From Acidisphaera sp035272265 (GTDB lineage Bacteria > Pseudomonadota > Alphaproteobacteria > Acetobacterales > Acetobacteraceae), in contig DATEQV010000151.1 in assembly GCA_035272265.1 (NCBI GenBank), positions 1 through 8,243 of the forward strand: a stretch of 8,243 nucleotides of DNA, given 5' to 3'. Below, piece after piece: positions 7,512-8,243 of this stretch. The notes beneath the pieces are model-generated. The model searched no databases. It saw only the letters and a list, made by a program, of their open reading frames with translations, and was not told where the DNA came from. A program made the position numbers and the translations under genes. Each line of letters starts with the position of its first letter. Position 1 is the stretch's first letter.

Positions 7512-7646
7512 TCAGTGGCTCGGATAGGTGTGCGGATAGATGATCTCGCTCGCCGGGCCGGGCGCCGACGGTGGGCCCTTCTTGCCACAGGCGGCGAGCG
7601 ACACCGACACCGCGGCGAGGCAGGCGAGGGCGAGCATGCGGATCAT
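7512..7646 (-). CDS. lptM: small LptM-like lipoprotein
   Basis: This is a 44-residue lipoprotein. A hydrophobic signal (2-16) leads into the lipobox LAAC, with the lipidated cysteine at 20, followed directly by GKKGPP and a proline-rich tail ending YPHTYPSH. The CGKKGPP pattern right after the cysteine is characteristic of the LptM (YifL) family; in E. coli LptM associates with the LptD-LptE outer-membrane LPS translocon and helps its maturation. The role here is inferred from that similarity. Such genes commonly sit between argH and lysA, or just before lysA, in proteobacteria. The ATG at 7646 overlaps the argH stop (ATGA), and a GGAGG (7654-7658) lies seven bases upstream inside argH, so its translation is probably coupled to argH. 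ATG at codon 4 is an alternative start. Confidence 0.8.
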   Translation of the reverse strand: MIRMLALACLAAVSVSLAACGKKGPPSAPGPASEIIYPHTYPSH

Positions 7647-8243
7647 GCCAGCGCCTCCAGCCAGCGCGCCGCCTGCGCGGCGACGTTCGCCGGCGCCGTG
7701 CCGCCGTAGCTCCCGCGAGAGGCGACCGAGGCGTCGACGGTCAGCACGCCGAACACGTCCTCGGTGATCGCCGGCTGCACCGCGCGCATCTCGTCCAGGC
7801 TCAAGCCGGCCAGGTCGACGCCCTTGGCCTCGGCCATCGCGACCAGCCGTCCGGTGACGTGGTGCGCCTCGCGGAACGGCAGGCGCAGGACCCGCACCAG
7901 CCAGTCGGCCAAGTCGGTCGCCGTGGCGAAGCCGGAGCCGGCGAAACGTCGCATGCGTTCGGTGTCGGGGCGCAGGTCGCGCACCATGCCGGCCATCGCG
8001 GCCAGCGACAGCGCCCAGGTCTCTGCGGCGTCGAACACCGGTTCCTTGTCCTCCTGCATGTCCTTCCCGTAGGCGAGCGGCAGGCCCTTCATCACCGTCA
8101 GTAACGCCACCAGCGCGCCGGTCATGCGCCCGGTCTTGGCGCGCACCAGCTCGGCGGCGTCCGGGTTGCGCTTCTGCGGCATGATCGAGCTGCCGGTGGT
8201 GTAGGCGTCCGACAGCCGCACGAAGGCGAACGGCGCCGAGCAC
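7643..8243 (-). CDS. argH: argininosuccinate lyase, C-terminal part (5' end beyond the window)
   Basis: This cytoplasmic homotetrameric enzyme splits argininosuccinate into arginine and fumarate, the last step of arginine synthesis. About 200 C-terminal residues of an enzyme usually near 460 are visible; the gene runs off the right edge. The fumarate-lyase superfamily signature is intact (GSSIMPQKRNPD, about 8159-8194), with the flexible-loop serine that acts as catalytic acid/base. After it come KTGRMTGAL, the conserved MKGLPLAYGKDMQEDKEPVFD segment, and the C-terminal domain with the DLADWLVR and PFREAHHVTG motifs typical of ArgH. The frame is open to the edge and reads FAFVRLSDAYTTG before the signature, so the GTG at 8221 is an internal valine, not a start. 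The stop overlaps the start of the lipoprotein gene by 4 bases. Confidence 0.96.
   Translation of the reverse strand, partial: CSAPFAFVRLSDAYTTGSSIMPQKRNPDAAELVRAKTGRMTGALVALLTVMKGLPLAYGKDMQEDKEPVFDAAETWALSLAAMAGMVRDLRPDTERMRRFAGSGFATATDLADWLVRVLRLPFREAHHVTGRLVAMAEAKGVDLAGLSLDEMRAVQPAITEDVFGVLTVDASVASRGSYGGTAPANVAAQAARWLEALA

Overview
The window is strongly GC-rich by eye, and every credible gene lies on the minus strand, so genes are described from right to left. The organism is most likely an alphaproteobacterium. The gene order argH, small LptM-type lipoprotein, lysA, TIGR02302/DUF4175 membrane protein is a familiar alphaproteobacterial arrangement, and TIGR02302 proteins are essentially restricted to that class. 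The N-terminal extension of LysA fits Rhodospirillales/Acetobacteraceae-like relatives best, but that placement is a guess.

Right and centre (about 2488-8243) hold one compact operon. It starts beyond the right edge with argH (last step of arginine synthesis; only the C-terminal part is visible). An LptM-like lipoprotein of 44 residues follows and overlaps the argH stop by 4 bases. Next comes an exported alpha/beta hydrolase that resembles homoserine O-acetyltransferase but carries a signal peptide. Then comes lysA (meso-diaminopimelate to lysine), whose GTG start overlaps the hydrolase stop. The last gene encodes a large TIGR02302 membrane protein of unknown function. Gaps are 12 and 27 bases and two junctions overlap, which implies cotranscription and probable translational coupling. 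A hairpin followed by T residues lies directly after the last gene and looks like the operon terminator.

Left (1-2477) holds a separate transcription unit. A sigma70-like promoter, whose -35 box shares bases with the T-tract of the preceding terminator, drives a membrane sensor histidine kinase with the order TM, CHASE2, three TM segments, coiled coil, PAS, HisKA, HATPase. The kinase loses its homology exactly at the G2 ATP-binding box, about 30 bases from the left edge, and then stops after a few unrelated residues. A CTAG sits at the junction and the DNA beyond it is less GC-rich, so a mobile-element insertion is the leading explanation. Too little lies outside the junction to name the element.

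I see no CRISPR array, tRNA, rRNA or clear novel defence or biosynthetic system. The points most worth a second look are the truncated kinase junction, the secreted MetX-like hydrolase inside the arg/lys operon, and the fused terminator/promoter between the two units. No stretch longer than 300 bases lacks a gene.
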